Shown piece by piece: positions 27,723 to 40,332 of a DNA stretch of 43,498 nucleotides (the stretch's first letter is position 1; the number at the start of each line of letters is the position of its first letter). The DNA is from Stentor coeruleus (taxonomy: Eukaryota > Ciliophora > Heterotrichea > Heterotrichida > Stentoridae), in assembly GCA_001970955.1 (NCBI GenBank), contig MPUH01000601.1:1-43498 (forward strand). Direction: 5' to 3'. Under the pieces are notes generated by a model. The model did not search any database, was not told the origin of the DNA, and saw only the letters and a program-made list of their open reading frames with translations. The translations under genes and the position numbers were made by a program.

Positions 27723-30095
27723 ATTTGGAGATCAACTTGAAATATAAAGTTTGAAAATTATTTAGATGATAAGTAAATATAGATTTAGGAATGGGAATAA
27801 AATTTCAGATTAGATTAGGAGGTTTTTTTACTTTAAGTCTTTAGCTTAATCATGATTTGTGATAAAAATTATTAATTATATATTGCATATAGTTATATAA
27901 ACTATACTTTATGTCTCATAATCTTAAACTGAAAATAAACAGTAATTATCTTGGCTTTTAAGATCTGCATATGAAAGTATGAATAAACCAAAGATATACT
28001 AAGACTTGACTTATAAAGCAAAATATTGCATACTTAGCCTTAGGTTTTACAAAATATATAATTTCATTTTCTGTGCTTATACATTGGAAACTGCAAAAAA
28101 AATATATAAGAAATGATCTTTTAACCATTCTAAATATAAAAATTAAAAAAAAAAACTTCCTAGTACTCATTTGTATCAATCTTTTTGCTATTATTATATT
28201 GCACAGACATTAATGAAAAATTAAGACAATTACTTGGGCTAATAAAATATAATCATTATTCGTAAAATAAGTATAATAAAATCTTTCAGTATAATCATTA
28301 TTAAATCTTCAATAATAATCTTTATTTTCGTTATATCAAATCTCCAATTCTATTTAGTATTTCAAAAAAATATTGCTAGACTCTCTTATAAAATGCTCTT
28401 TCCCCTAAAATAAGCTACGTTTTTATATTTCTTAGGTAAATACGCTCATTGATATTATCTTTAATATACAGTTTTTGCATAAAAAGCTTTGCTATTAACA
28501 CTTTTTCCCAAGACTGTAATTGCCGTAAATATAATCGCTTTTGATTGAAAGGATTTTCTATAAATATTTATTGCCTCTCTGTTAATAACTTTAAAATTTA
28601 GCATATCTAATTCCAGAAACCCTGAATTATTATGGAAGTAATATCTGGACTTTAATTTTAGCATGCTAGTTATACTGAACTTAGTTTTCCCATTATTATA
28701 GTAAATTATGATATAAAGTTTTCTTGATAGGTGCATGAGGAAAACAAAGAAAGAGCATAAAAGAAGGAGATCTTCCTAGGTGAAAGGAAATAGTGTCACT
28801 TAAAATTGAGAAAAGTATTTTTGTGGGGTTTGAATTATGTTGAGGATAGATTCAAAGTCTGATTATGAAAAACTTTTATTGTATAGAAAATAAGTTCATA
28901 GTATCGCAATAACAAGAAATAGATTAGAAGAAATCAATACTTATCTAAGAATAGGATGTCTTTTATCAGATGAAAAATTAAATAGAATTTAAAACTTTAA
29001 AACTATTCACAATAGTCAATTGCAGCTGTGCAAGTCGATAAGACAATTATCTGTGTATAATTCGGTAACTGTGTTCAAATTTCCTTCTTTAAGAATCTAA
29101 GACAGATTTCTTTCTAGAATAAATGTTATTACAATAAAATAAAGCGAAAATATAAGCTGAGAAATATTAACTGGACTTAACGAAAGGATTTGATAACTAA
29201 ATTTTCCAAAAATACAGAAAATTTTTACTCTATTTTTTTGTTGAATGAGTTTTTTTATAAGATATAGATGGCATAGGGATATTAAAAGGGGTAGGAATAG
29301 AATATAATATGCTAAGGGTATCATTAGAAAAGAATCAGGAAGTTTTGTATTTCTAAATAATGCAAATTTTACCTTAAGCTTATATTCTAGCGAAAGATGA
29401 TTTCCATTATTTCAAATTACTACAGATAAAGTCAGCTATTCAATAAAATTAGTAAAAAGATGATACAAAGAGATTTGATAATATTGATGCTCACTAGTGT
29501 AATATTTTATAAGAAGAGTAAATATGATTAATCAAAACCTAGCCTATTATTTATATAATCACAAAAGCAAAAATAATTGAATAATCTATCAATCAAAGTA
29601 AATAAGTCCTGCTTAAACTTACATTTTTTTAAAATCAAATTTAACTTTGCCATCTAAATTTAAATTTTGCCTTAATATTTTCTCAACCCTTCAGTATTTT
29701 CCTCACAGACTTCACAATATTACTTCTTTTATTTTTTCCTTACAATTCAGTAAGCATTAACTTAACCTTATATTCATCAACAATACCAAAACTTTACCAA
29801 CCCCCAAAACTCCTCAGAAGCAATCTTATATCTAAATACATAAAAAATCTTATCTATCTAGTGATTATTATAAATAATTAAACTTTAGTTTTTGATAAAA
29901 TTATATATATTCTAATAAATAATATCTAATATTGTATTCCACCTATCATAATATGAATAAATTACATATTTTTCCTATCATACAAAATTCATCATTTTAT
30001 TAAGCCTTTCAATCCTACCCTACACACTTCTTAAAAAGAAAACCAATTTCCATATTGAAACTAGCTTAAGCTTTCATTAGAATAATTTACAACTT
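27723..30095. other. Long noncoding gap between convergent genes
   Basis: About 2.4 kb between two gene 3' ends, AT-rich with stops in all frames. Two coding-like stretches lie back to back around 28.46-29.10 kb: a 91-codon frame on the minus strand (28461-28736) and an interrupted plus-strand frame (28837-29100, see the pseudogene entry). Neither can be assigned a function. No RNA gene or repeat was recognised. Confidence 0.5.
28837..29100 (+). pseudogene. Possible gene relic, frame broken only by TAA codons
   Basis: An ATG opens a frame that reads YEKLLLYRK, stops at TAA (28891), continues as RNRLEEINTYLRIGCLLSDE to TAA (28990), then FKTIHNSQLQLCKSIRQLSV to TAA (29098). The three runs have ordinary coding composition, but no 15-nt intron with the consensus seen elsewhere would remove these stops. 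TAA ends real genes here, so reassignment is unlikely. It may be a decayed gene, or chance in AT-rich DNA. Confidence 0.22.
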
Positions 30096-30560
30096 CTACT
30101 TAGTCTCATTTGATTTCGAAGGCTTCCTACTTTGGCCTTTTGTCTCTTCTGGGAAGAAATCGTTGAATAATTGTTCAAGATCCTGATTAAAACGTTTCCT
30201 TGACCTACTTCTTTTCCTCTGCGTCCCAGTTATTTTCATTGTGTTCTGATAAGTGTCATTTATATTTTCATATTTCTTCAAAAAATCAAGTATACTCTGC
30301 TCTTCATATTCTGAAGTCTTTCCTTCTATAACATTTTCTTCAGAAGCTCCAAAAAGATCATACATCATCCTTTTTTCTGGATTTGAAAGAGTTGAATATG
30401 CTTTGCTTACATCCTTGAATTGCTCTTCAGCAAAAACCTTATCCTTCAGGTTCTTATCTGGATGCCATTTAAGGGCAAGTTTGTGATAAGCTACTTTAAG
30501 CTCTTTATCAGTAAAATTTGGAGAAACACTAAGCACTTGATAGTGACTTTTCCTGTTCAT
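30096..30560 (-). CDS. J-domain (DnaJ/Hsp40) protein
   Basis: A 154-residue protein with an N-terminal J domain at about 5-70. The HPD motif that stimulates Hsp70 ATPase is intact in LALKWHPDKNLKDK, flanked by helix II (DKELKVAYHKL) and helix III/IV (QFKDVSKAYSTLSNPEKRMMYDLFG). There is no Gly/Phe-rich region, zinc finger or DnaJ C-domain, so it is a class C (DNAJC) type. The C-terminal half has a basic block RKRSRSRKRF and an acidic-aromatic tract, which suggests recruitment to a particular site such as the nucleus, but the partner is unknown. I start at the ATG for MNRKSHYQVL. A longer open frame upstream begins only at a non-ATG codon. Confidence 0.9.
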   Translation of the reverse strand: MNRKSHYQVLSVSPNFTDKELKVAYHKLALKWHPDKNLKDKVFAEEQFKDVSKAYSTLSNPEKRMMYDLFGASEENVIEGKTSEYEEQSILDFLKKYENINDTYQNTMKITGTQRKRSRSRKRFNQDLEQLFNDFFPEETKGQSRKPSKSNETK

Positions 30561-31134
30561 AATAGAATTTTCTAGATTATAAAGAAATAAACGGAACCAA
30601 TGAGGTTTTATTGTAAGAAAATGGTGAATAAAGATCTTTTGGATGCCTAAAATCAAAATATTATGATTAATGATATATAAGGTGTATATCTTAATTATAT
30701 AAACTAATATTTTAAATATTAGAATTGAAAAACAAAAAATAGTTGGAAAAAAGTTTAATAAAATTAGGAATCTACCAAGATAGAAAAACTTAGGATAATG
30801 TGTATATTAGAATTGATATTATATAAAAAAAAGTATATTAAATACGTTTTGGTAGGCTTTATAATAAGTATGCTTGTGACGTATAAATCTTATTTTATCT
30901 CAGGGTGAAAAAAATTCTAAAAATCGTAAAAATAATCTCACAATCAATTTTTATATTAAAAAACACATACTTTTTTGTGTAAAACATAATCACTAGTATC
31001 AGCATCTTATTAAAACTACATTTTTTTAATATAAGAAACCCAAACTCTTAAAAAAAATGCAACACCCTAAACCCAAAAACTACCTCTTTAACCTAAACTC
31101 CAATATCTTATCTTAATTTTCATAAACTTACTTA
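30561..31134. other. Intergenic, no gene seen
   Basis: AT-rich interval between the J-protein start and the BEACH gene stop, both on the minus strand. No ORF, RNA gene or repeat of note. Confidence 0.55.
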
Positions 31135-34100
31135 TTAAATCGGCCTTAAAACCTTTTTCTCTCTAATCTTTCCCAAAGTCAAAACAGTAGACTCTCCCTC
31201 AGAGCAGTTGCTTATCACCGTAAAGAATTCTTTATTATAAGAAGTACAAAACGTATCAATAACACATGATTTTTGAACAACTCTATCTTCACCAATAACT
31301 TTTTCATACTGAAACTTATCCCCAATAATTTCAACAAACCGAAAAGTATTCCCACATCCATATAAAAGAAAATCCCCAGATTCACTGAATTTCATACATC
31401 TAATAGGTTCTGTATGACTATAAAAATTAACTTCAGTTCCATTAAGTGTATATATTGTAATCCCAAAACCACTTGAATAAATAGCAACAAGTCCATATTC
31501 GCTAATTGAAATTAAACGTATAGGTTTAATTAAAGATAATTTCCTTAAGCATTGTGCTGAGCGGATTGTATGCATAAGAACAATACCATTTATCGATAAA
31601 GACAAAAGCATATCATAATTTTTCTGTACAGCTAATTGGCGAATAGCTTCAGAATGTCCAAGATAAAGATTAAAAGGTTTCACTTTTTTACTTGTTGTTA
31701 TATTTTCCCAAGCAGCTATTGAAGTATCCATACTACCTGTAAAAAGTAACCCTTGTGTTGATGTAACACATGTGACAAGACCTGCATGATGATGGACTGA
31801 TTTAATAAGTTGTCCTTTTAATGTGTGTATTTTAAAGGAATTATCAATATGGAAACCTGAAACTAAAGCTTCATCACCCCAAAGGCAATATTGTTGGTCA
31901 TTTCTTTCTAAAACTTTATTTGAACTTGTGTGGAATGTGTACTTCCATTGTACAGCTTCTTCCCATTCATCTAGTTTCATATCACAAGCACCTTCTAAAC
32001 GGCAAATAACTTTATTGTCTGGACTAGTTTCACGGCATAGGTAAAGATAACCTTTTTGTGCTTTAATTGACCAGATTGCTTGCGCTGTTGATAGGACAGC
32101 GAGGATTTTTTCTTGATTAACGATTTCTTCTGAGTCTATTTGATTGTCTTTTAATTTGCATCTTTCAAAAATGTCATTGTAACGCCCTTTGATTTCTTTA
32201 ACTGGATGGGCACTTTTAAAAAGCTGGATTGGGGTTTGCCCGAAATGAACAATTTGCTCGATGTACCCTTGCAAAGATTCTGTGTCAGGGAGTTTTTTCC
32301 TTAATGCTGCAAAGGTATCTTCATATGTTATAGACGAAAAGCGATTATATCCTAATTCAGCTTGTTGTCCTTTCTGTTTATATCCGAAAATCAAATCAAT
32401 CCATTCATTCAAATGTGAACTTACATAATTGCTTTCTAATGCTTTTCTATGTTTTATTATAAACTCTGTAGATGTCGATGCCCATTTCGGCAATTCCACA
32501 TTGTCCACAGTTTTCATATCTTGTCTCATTCCCATATCTTCATTATTAAGATTCATTAAAACTTCTGGCAAATAAAATAATTCAGGGACAAGTTCTTTAA
32601 CATCCCCAGTTGTCCCTTGACCACTTTCCCAAGATGCTTCTATACTATAAAAAAGCCTATCAGCAACATCAAAATTTCCTCCTTGTAAACCTTTTGCTAA
32701 ATCAGTATAAGGGTCAATTCTTACTAAATAATGTAAAACAATCCCTGCGCTTGAATAATGTGAACCATAATGAAATGAATCTACTTCCTCATCAGCAAAC
32801 ATAGAAAATTTCCTTTTAGCTTCAATTCTATCTTCTTCCCCTTGTGCTCCAATTGGATAAGAAAGGTTTCTATAAAAACTTTCATCTTCAATCTTTAGTT
32901 CATCAGCTGAATAATTCTTTAATATCCAAGGAAAAACAGGATATTGGCTTATATCATTAAAACTCCTACTTGCGAATTTGTTTAACAAAAGAAGGTATTC
33001 CAAATTCGAAATCAGTCCTTTTTGCCAGTTTTTCTTATGTTTTTGAAGGATTTTCTTAGGGTCCGCAACAACATGCACATTTTTTACCTGCCACATTTTC
33101 ATCAAATCCATAGCTTTTTTCTGTAATTCTTCATTAAAAAGATTAAAATAAATCGATTTGCCGTTTTTCAAATAAATCTCAAAAGCTGTATGCCTATGTA
33201 TAAATCTTCTTGGAAATACTTCAGCAATATCGCTAGGATCCCAGATTTTTTCACATTTTTTAAGTAAACATGTAAACTCCAAAGCACTTCCAACATAAAA
33301 TTCTTCTTTAGGCTTTTCTTTACCTTCACTTATAAATAACAAATAATCTTGTGAAATTTCAAGAAAACCAAAAATTGAGTTACTGACTTTAATCCTTTCA
33401 CATTTAAATATTTCTGCATCTTGCATTATTCGATCAAATTGTGATGATTCTTCACCTTCTGAATCTAAAGCATTTAAAATATCATCAATAGACCCTTCTC
33501 TAGAGTTTTTCATTAAAGGAAGTTTTATATGCCTAGGGGATAATATACTCATTCTTGTTTTAAGTTGTGGAGGTTCATAAATTTGATTGTTTTTCTCGAC
33601 AAATGGCATCCGACCCATACTGTCTATTGTAGGTTTAAGTCTGAATTTACCTGTCGCTGTTCCTGTTAGGGTAGCTTTAAGATTTTCTACACCTTTGCAA
33701 AAAGATTTGTACTTTTTTTCAGCCATTCTTCGGGTCCTGTCGAGTTTCTGCTCATAAATTTGTTTGGCTTTAGTGAAATCAATAGTTTTTGTTTCAATAA
33801 AACGCTTGACCCTTTCTTCAAGTTCATCGTTTACTAGAGGTTCGCAGATTGAGTTTGTACTAATTTGAGCTTTTTCTATGAAGAAATTCAGTTTCATTGA
33901 AGTTAGAGCTAGGAAATAAAAATGCACTTTTATTACCCAATCATTAGATGTTAATAGGTTTAAAAGTTCAGTTTCATTATCTTTAGCTTTTTTATACCTA
34001 TTAAACATTTCTTTAACTTCGTTTATAAAATTTTTACAATCAGGAGGATGTGTGTTTTCTATGTAATTTGCTAAGACATTTATATAGAGATTTCTTTCAG

Positions 34101-37100
34101 CTCTGTTAATTCTGAAACGAGATGTACTGTAAACTTCTAGTTTATGTCTTTTTAATAGGTCGTAGAATTTTGTTATGTCCTGGTCTGTGAGTCTGTTATT
34201 TTTTTGAAAATCAGCAAAAACATCACCTTCACGAATAAAGTCTTTAAGAAAGTTCAAAATTGGATTGTGAATATCAGCAACCAGTACTTCAGTGCACTCC
34301 GCTATAACATAATAAGCTAAAAACTTATCCAAACTTAGCATATCCCCTCTTCTTTCAATAAGCATATGTGATCTAAAAAAATCAAAATATGTGTTTTTTT
34401 CTGCAGAAGTAAATCGACTCTCCCACCTACTCTTCTGCCCTGTAGATACCGTCAAATAAGTTGATGTTGAAACTCCTCCTCTCAAAACCATCTTAAGCAT
34501 ATTAATCAATCTTTCATCTTGTCTTATATGCAACCCTAAGAAAATAAACTTTAAAATCAATCTTAAAAATCCTCCTTCTCTCAAATATATTACCGAATCA
34601 TTTGGAACAATAATAGACTCTTTACACATAAGATCATCTTGTAAAAAAAAGTCCATATCAGGTAAAGGTGGATATGTTGAATTAATCAACTGCATTTCAA
34701 TACCTAATTTCAATATAAAATCAACAAGAGGTATATAAATATTTAAGTCTATCAATGATGAACCTGAATATTCAGAACTTAATAAATCTTCTAAAACCCC
34801 GACATAGTCTAGAAAATTCACTGCTACACTTTTGCCACTGGTTGTTTCAAAAGACTCAGATTTAAATAAAAGTTTATCTAAATCTGACATCATTTGATGA
34901 TAAAAAGATAGCGACCAAGTAAGCCCAGTTTCTATAAAATCTCTTGATATTGTTATAAGAAATGTTCTGAGTTTATTGAAATTTTTAACTAATGCTGCTT
35001 TTCTAAATACACTCAAAGCTACTTTTTCCATCTCATCAGGGATTTCAGTATAAAGTGTGACTAACCACCCAGGGAAATTTTCCCTTTCAAATATCAAAAG
35101 GGCGAAATCTTTATCTTGGGCTTCATTTGCTAGGTTTTCACATAATATTTTCTTTTCTTCACAAGTCTTCACACGTTTAGTCAGAATATTGACAAAGTTA
35201 ATAAGCTTATCACCATATTTTTTATCAAGGATCTTTGTAGCTTTTTTACAAAAGTTCAACAGTTCAGCAAAAGTTTTCGGCAGAACATTTTGATCTAAAT
35301 TTTTATCAATCGAACTACATAAACTGTTTATAAACTCATACTCATCTTTACCACCAGGTAGAGTTTTCTTATCTTTAGAAATCTCTTCACATTGATCATC
35401 AGTGATTTTTAATATAAACTTTAAAATGCATGATTGGGCAAAAACTTCATGGACACCTTTTAATAAAAATATCATAGAATTTACCATACTTTCATAGCAT
35501 TCTCGTTTGAATTTTTTATAACTGAGCATTTCTATGAATTTGCAAAAAAGTTCTATATTTGTTGATTGCATTGAAAATACTAGGATTAAAATTCCATCAA
35601 TATTGTCATATTCGATATATTCAGGGATTAGGTTTTGCCATATTTCCATAAAAGATTCATCGCAGGATTTTTGTATTGTGTTAAGTTGGTCGAAAATCCC
35701 ATAAAGGGTCTCTTTTTCGCATTTGAAATATTTTCTGATGTTTAAGCTTAGAGTGCCTGTATAATGACTGCTACTTTCTTCATCAAGGTCATGCCAGAGT
35801 TTTTTATTAAGGAAAAGGCTTTTTAAAGCTTGTTTGTGGTGGTTTTGATTCCATTCTAAATGCCCGACAATTTTTATTAACGCATCAACTAGTTGGACAT
35901 TTGGTTTTTTAATTGACTCTTCCAAAACAAAAATAAGCAGATCGAAAAAATCATCGTCCAAAACAATCTCTACATTTTGAGCAATACATACATCAGCAAT
36001 CACATCAAGGAGGATAATAATGCCTTGAATACTTTTCTGACTGTCTGCCCACTCTTTGATAAGTGGTAAAAATATTTTCAGCCCTCCATTTGCTGCTATA
36101 GCCTCAATAATACTAACTCCATTAAACCTTTCACATTCATTTCTAATCTCGATTTTATCAATACCAGGAACTTCTGGATAAGTACCTCTTGGATGCCACT
36201 GGAAAGAAATGTTTTCAAAAATAAACCTCAGACTATTTTGATCATTCTGAATATCCTCTGCTGTTGATATACCATCAGGGTTAAACCCTAAGTTATACTG
36301 AAAACTCAAGAAGAAAATCTCTTTAAAATGATTAACCGTCAAAGCTTTTTTTGTAATGAAAAAAGTTATAATCCGTCCTTTAAAAGCATTCTGCGCTGTT
36401 TCACTATTTCCCAAAATCAACTTAGAAAAGTTCTCTTTTGGCCTAGTAACCTTCCCTTGTACCTCAACTTTGCATTTTCCCGTATTAATAAAAATCTCAA
36501 TCTCCGGTTTATCACTAGAAAACTTGAGTTTTGATGGGGACTTTAAGCTTATTCCAATAAGATTCCACTGTTTTTCATGTATAGTTTCATTAGAAATCAC
36601 TGTAAATATTTTTTTTTCTTGATAATAATCCACCATAACCCTTTGAGAATAAATACTCAAAGCAAAAAGCGAGTTATTACTTGCCAAAAAGTTAGCTAAA
36701 GTGCTATCTTTATCTAAAGAGTCAGGGTATATCCAAAAAAATATCGAAAACTCTTTAGGTGGAAGAAGAGTTTCATTAGCACTAACCTCACATCTTAATA
36801 AACTCTTGCTTTCACGAAAACAAAAATATCGAGTTGGTGCTGCACAGGTATGGTTTGCTTGGAATTTATAATGTTCAGTAGAACAGCAAGAGTTTTTTAT
36901 AGCATTAGATAATGATTTGTATAAAATCAACTGTTTTTCACGACTTTTAACACTTCTTCTGCCGATTTCTATGATTTTTTTCAGTTCCTGTGGAGTGATG
37001 TGATGACAAATAACAAGAGGTAAAGTTTTTTCTATAAAAGATAATAGGAAAGTACTTGAACTTCTTTCCAAAGCATCAAGAAGAAGGTCGGTAGTTCGAG

Positions 37101-39465
37101 AATTAGCGAAATGTGCAGCATTATAACAGTCATCAAGACATACTTGTATATGTTCAAGGCATAGTTGTATATGTTCAAAATCTTTTTTTTCTGTACCTAA
37201 ATTGTCGCAATCACTAAGGAGTTCAATGACCAAAGGGATGACTTCAGGGGTTTTCACATTTCTTAACTGTGGTTTGCCTATATTATTAGTTTCAAATAAT
37301 ATATACAATAAACTTTCTATAGATTTCATATAAATTTCACTTCTGATTTTCGCATAACTCTCACTTTTTATTGTATTCGTCACTGCACTGAAATCAAAAT
37401 CCTGTAAATGCTTCTTACAAGTCGGGTTATCTTCTATCAAAAATCTTACACATTCCAATATACTCACCCAAAGTATTATAATATCTTCATTTTCTTCAAA
37501 TTTCCCTGTTATAATCTCTTTTAAAGTACTCAAAGTTTCAGCTTTAAGAAAACTTTCTTGACATTGTTTTTTCTTAGATGAGTCTTTAAGTATTTCTTGC
37601 ATAGAATTCAAAAGTTTAATTTTCATTGAAACACTATCAACTTCTTTAAGCAGTTTATTAAATTTTGTATAATTCGAGTCGTTTTGGAACTTGAGCAAAT
37701 GAGCCAAACAAGCCATACTCAAATCAGAGCATTCTGGGTCTGAGACGAAATTGTCTTGTAAGATTAAATCCATTAAAAGTCCTGAGTTTTTTAATTCTAC
37801 ATCATGAAGTGTTGTTAATAAATATTTTATAAGGACAAAAAAATTGACAATATTTTCACTACTTTTCTGAGTTCTTTTTATTAACGAAATCACTCCAATT
37901 AAAACTTCTAAAAGGCCATTTGATATGCATTCTTCAATTAAATCCTGTGTATTCATGATCTGCCCTTGTATCCAGTTGCTTATTTTAACTAAATGCCCGA
38001 TATTATCTTGATTAAATTTTAATGAATCAACTATAGACTTGCTTATCCAAGACAGATTTTCATTAGAATATAAATGTTCAGTCCAGATTTGATTCCAGAT
38101 ATGATTAGCATTGGCACTAAAGTTCAATTGGTCTAGTTCATTAAAAGATACAAGTTCGAAAAAAGGGACTGAAAAAAGGATCTCGATTAGTTTGCATTCT
38201 TTTAAATTCTCAAATCTGATTTCTTGCTTTTTTTTCTTAAGGATAATTAGGTACTTTTCAAGGAATTGTAAGGTAAAAGCTTGGATTTGTGGGGATTTAT
38301 CTAGAAGTTCTTTGGAAATATCCTAAGTTTTTATTACCTTTTGTAGGATTACAGAGAAGAGAATCACGGGAAAACCTTCTTGATCTGTGTTGATTGCTAT
38401 GGTTGTGAAAATATCGAATAAAGAACGGTATAGCCTGCCGATTATACCATCGTCTTCATCGTAGTTTAAGGATTTTACTGAAAAGTAGAACTTGGAATAG
38501 GCTAGGATTGTGTAGAAAAAAATGTTTTTGATTTTTTCCTTGATGCTTTTTATAAGGTTTCTAGTAAAATCTATTTTGGAAGGCACAGTGCACATGCTTT
38601 GAATAATGCTTATTGAAAGAAGGTATTTTTGTATAGCCAAATACGTTGCATCAGAAGGCACTGATGCAGTAAAATCCTGTATATCCAAAAAGTGCATAAA
38701 AACAGAAGCGAAGCTCCCTTTAAGAATATCACAAATTAATGAAGGCTCTTTTTTCCCTAGCATATCAAATCCTAATAGTAAATAATAAACAAGGTCACTT
38801 ACAGTTCTTGTTGTTTCTGAAGCAAAAAGACTAACTTTTTTATCATCACCTTCAAAACAATCAATATACCCAATCAAAGCTGTATACCTACGATCACTTG
38901 TCACATGACCCAAAATCACATAAATAATACTCAGTACTTGGCCTAACAAATCATGATCATTTTTCTTCCTACTTTTACAAAGGACAAGTTCATATAAAAT
39001 GTTCAGGAAAATATAAAAAATATTAATAAAACAAAGACAATTTGGTTTTGACAACATACCAAGTATTATATCTTTGAAGTGATCGACAAAGTTTTTTTCT
39101 AGTTTCAAGTTTATGTTGTTGCATTTTTTTAAGATAAAGGCGAAGTTCCAAAAAATGGGATAGTGATGATTGAGGAATTCATGTAGTGAGGCTGTTGGAT
39201 CTTTTGAGTCCATGTTTATTTCTCTTATTGCTTTGACTAAAGTGTCATTGACAGCTTTGCAGTTTGCTGAAATTATTTCTTTTGGGATTATCAACTCTTC
39301 AGGGTCTTTTTCTTTGAACTCTCGTTCTAGTGTCAAAGTCACAATATGGAACTCAGAAAGATCAACATTTATTGAATCTAAGTACCTAGAGCAGGCTTTG
39401 GATACTTCAGGCAGGTCCTGAAGGTTCAAACATTTAATTTTTGAGTGGTCATCTCTTTCGGACAT
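31135..39465 (-). CDS. Giant BEACH-WD40 protein (neurobeachin/LvsA/WDFY3 class, 2 exons)
   Basis: One 15-nt intron (38323-38337) joins two frames that would otherwise look like separate genes. Together they give 1128 + 7188 nt, or 2771 residues. The N-terminal ~870 residues are helical, probably armadillo-like. A ConA/LamG-like domain follows at about 870-1040 (FSIFFWIYPDSLDKDSTLA). The PH-BEACH module begins near 2015 (FGFLEISQDYLLFIS), and the BEACH domain runs about 2140-2420 with its hallmarks NLEYLLLLNKFASRSFND, YPVFPWIL, FHYGSHYSSAGIVLHYLVR, PELFYLPEVL and IDLIFGYKQKG. C-terminal WD repeats (GLLFTGSMDTSIAAW, LYLGHSEAIRQLAV) cover 2530-2770. This family controls membrane traffic, lysosome/contractile vacuole function and autophagy. 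The exact subclass is not resolved. Confidence 0.93.
38323..38337 (-). other. 15-nt spliceosomal intron
   Basis: On the minus strand reads GTAATAAAAACTTAG, phase 0. Its TAG would otherwise end the N-terminal frame after QKVIKT. Removal gives QK followed by DISKELLDKS in one BEACH frame. Confidence 0.9.
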
Positions 39466-39837
39466 TTTTATAAAGACCTTTTCCTACATCCACTCAGCAC
39501 TTTAAATCTATCATATAACTTTAACAAAAAGATTCATATAATATAAATAATCTAATAACAAAAAAACTAATCATACTATAAAAAAAAGTGCCAAATTATT
39601 TTTTAAAGTTTATAAGCACGGTGGAAATACATTAAAACCTCTTAAAAACAATATTTATATTTTAAAATAATCTAGACAATATTCTTATCGTTAATGAATG
39701 AAAAAAGCCTTCGAAATATTTCACTACTCTTCATTATCTAAAGAAAAATAATTAAAAAAAAACGAAGGTAAATAAACAATATTTATATTAAAATATCTAA
39801 CCAAAACTCTCTATAAAAATTTTATTCAAATAATTTC
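39466..39837. other. Intergenic, nothing recognised
   Basis: Short AT-rich interval between the BEACH start and the CEP20 stop, on the same strand. No ORF or RNA gene. Confidence 0.55.
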
Positions 39838-40287
39838 TTAAAACTTAGTAAACTCAAAAGGCTCAGGTTCCTGTGAAAATAAATCTCCTCTTTTAGGTAT
39901 TGGTTGTGGGTCAGGTTTAAGAGGTTCAGCAAGAGTTGGTCTAATTCCTCTAACAAGTCCATACATCAAAGGTACACTGCGACTTTTCGCATCTTCTGAA
40001 ACACGTAATTCACGAGCCATATGGACTCTTTCCATAACAGGCTGTGCAGGTTGGCCAGATTCTGCTAAAAATACACTTAAAGCATGATGATAATTGTTGT
40101 ATTGCAAATATTCTCTTATAAGTTCGTTTATTAAAAGATTTTCATCGTTAAGTCTTGGACGATTTACATCCTGGTCGTCCAGCGCTGCAAAAATTTCAGC
40201 TCTGATTTTCGCTTTGATATCTCCTAGAACCCCGCGCTTAAACAGGGTTTCTTTGAGTGCTGTTTTTAAATCTTCCATTGTAGCCAT
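39838..40287 (-). CDS. CEP20: Centrosomal/basal-body protein CEP20 (FOR20, FOPNL)
   Basis: A 149-residue homologue of CEP20/FOR20, needed for basal-body docking and ciliogenesis and found at centriolar satellites and distal centrioles. The TOF/LisH region is well kept: LKETLFKRGVLGDIKAKIRAE, then ALDD, ENLLINELIREYLQYNNYHHALSVFLAESGQP, and PLMYGLVRG at about 105-113. LisH is the dimerisation unit. The C-terminal ~40 residues are Pro-rich and acidic, longer than the short tail of the human protein (174 residues in all). In Paramecium, FOR20 is required for basal-body docking, so the same role is likely here (inference). The ATG lies behind TTATATATAAA. An alternative ATG is three codons in. 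No intron. Confidence 0.92.
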   Translation of the reverse strand: MATMEDLKTALKETLFKRGVLGDIKAKIRAEIFAALDDQDVNRPRLNDENLLINELIREYLQYNNYHHALSVFLAESGQPAQPVMERVHMARELRVSEDAKSRSVPLMYGLVRGIRPTLAEPLKPDPQPIPKRGDLFSQEPEPFEFTKF

Positions 40288-40332
40288 TTTATATATAAGT
40301 AAAAAAAAATATATACATTTACTATATATGAA

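Noticed and set aside
30561..30656. Longer N-terminus for the J-domain protein
   Set aside because: The extension opens only at a TTG, not an ATG, and is not part of the J domain.
31135..39465. Reading the BEACH locus as two genes
   Set aside because: A consensus 15-nt intron joins the frames with no loss of phase, and the second part has no ATG start of its own near its beginning.
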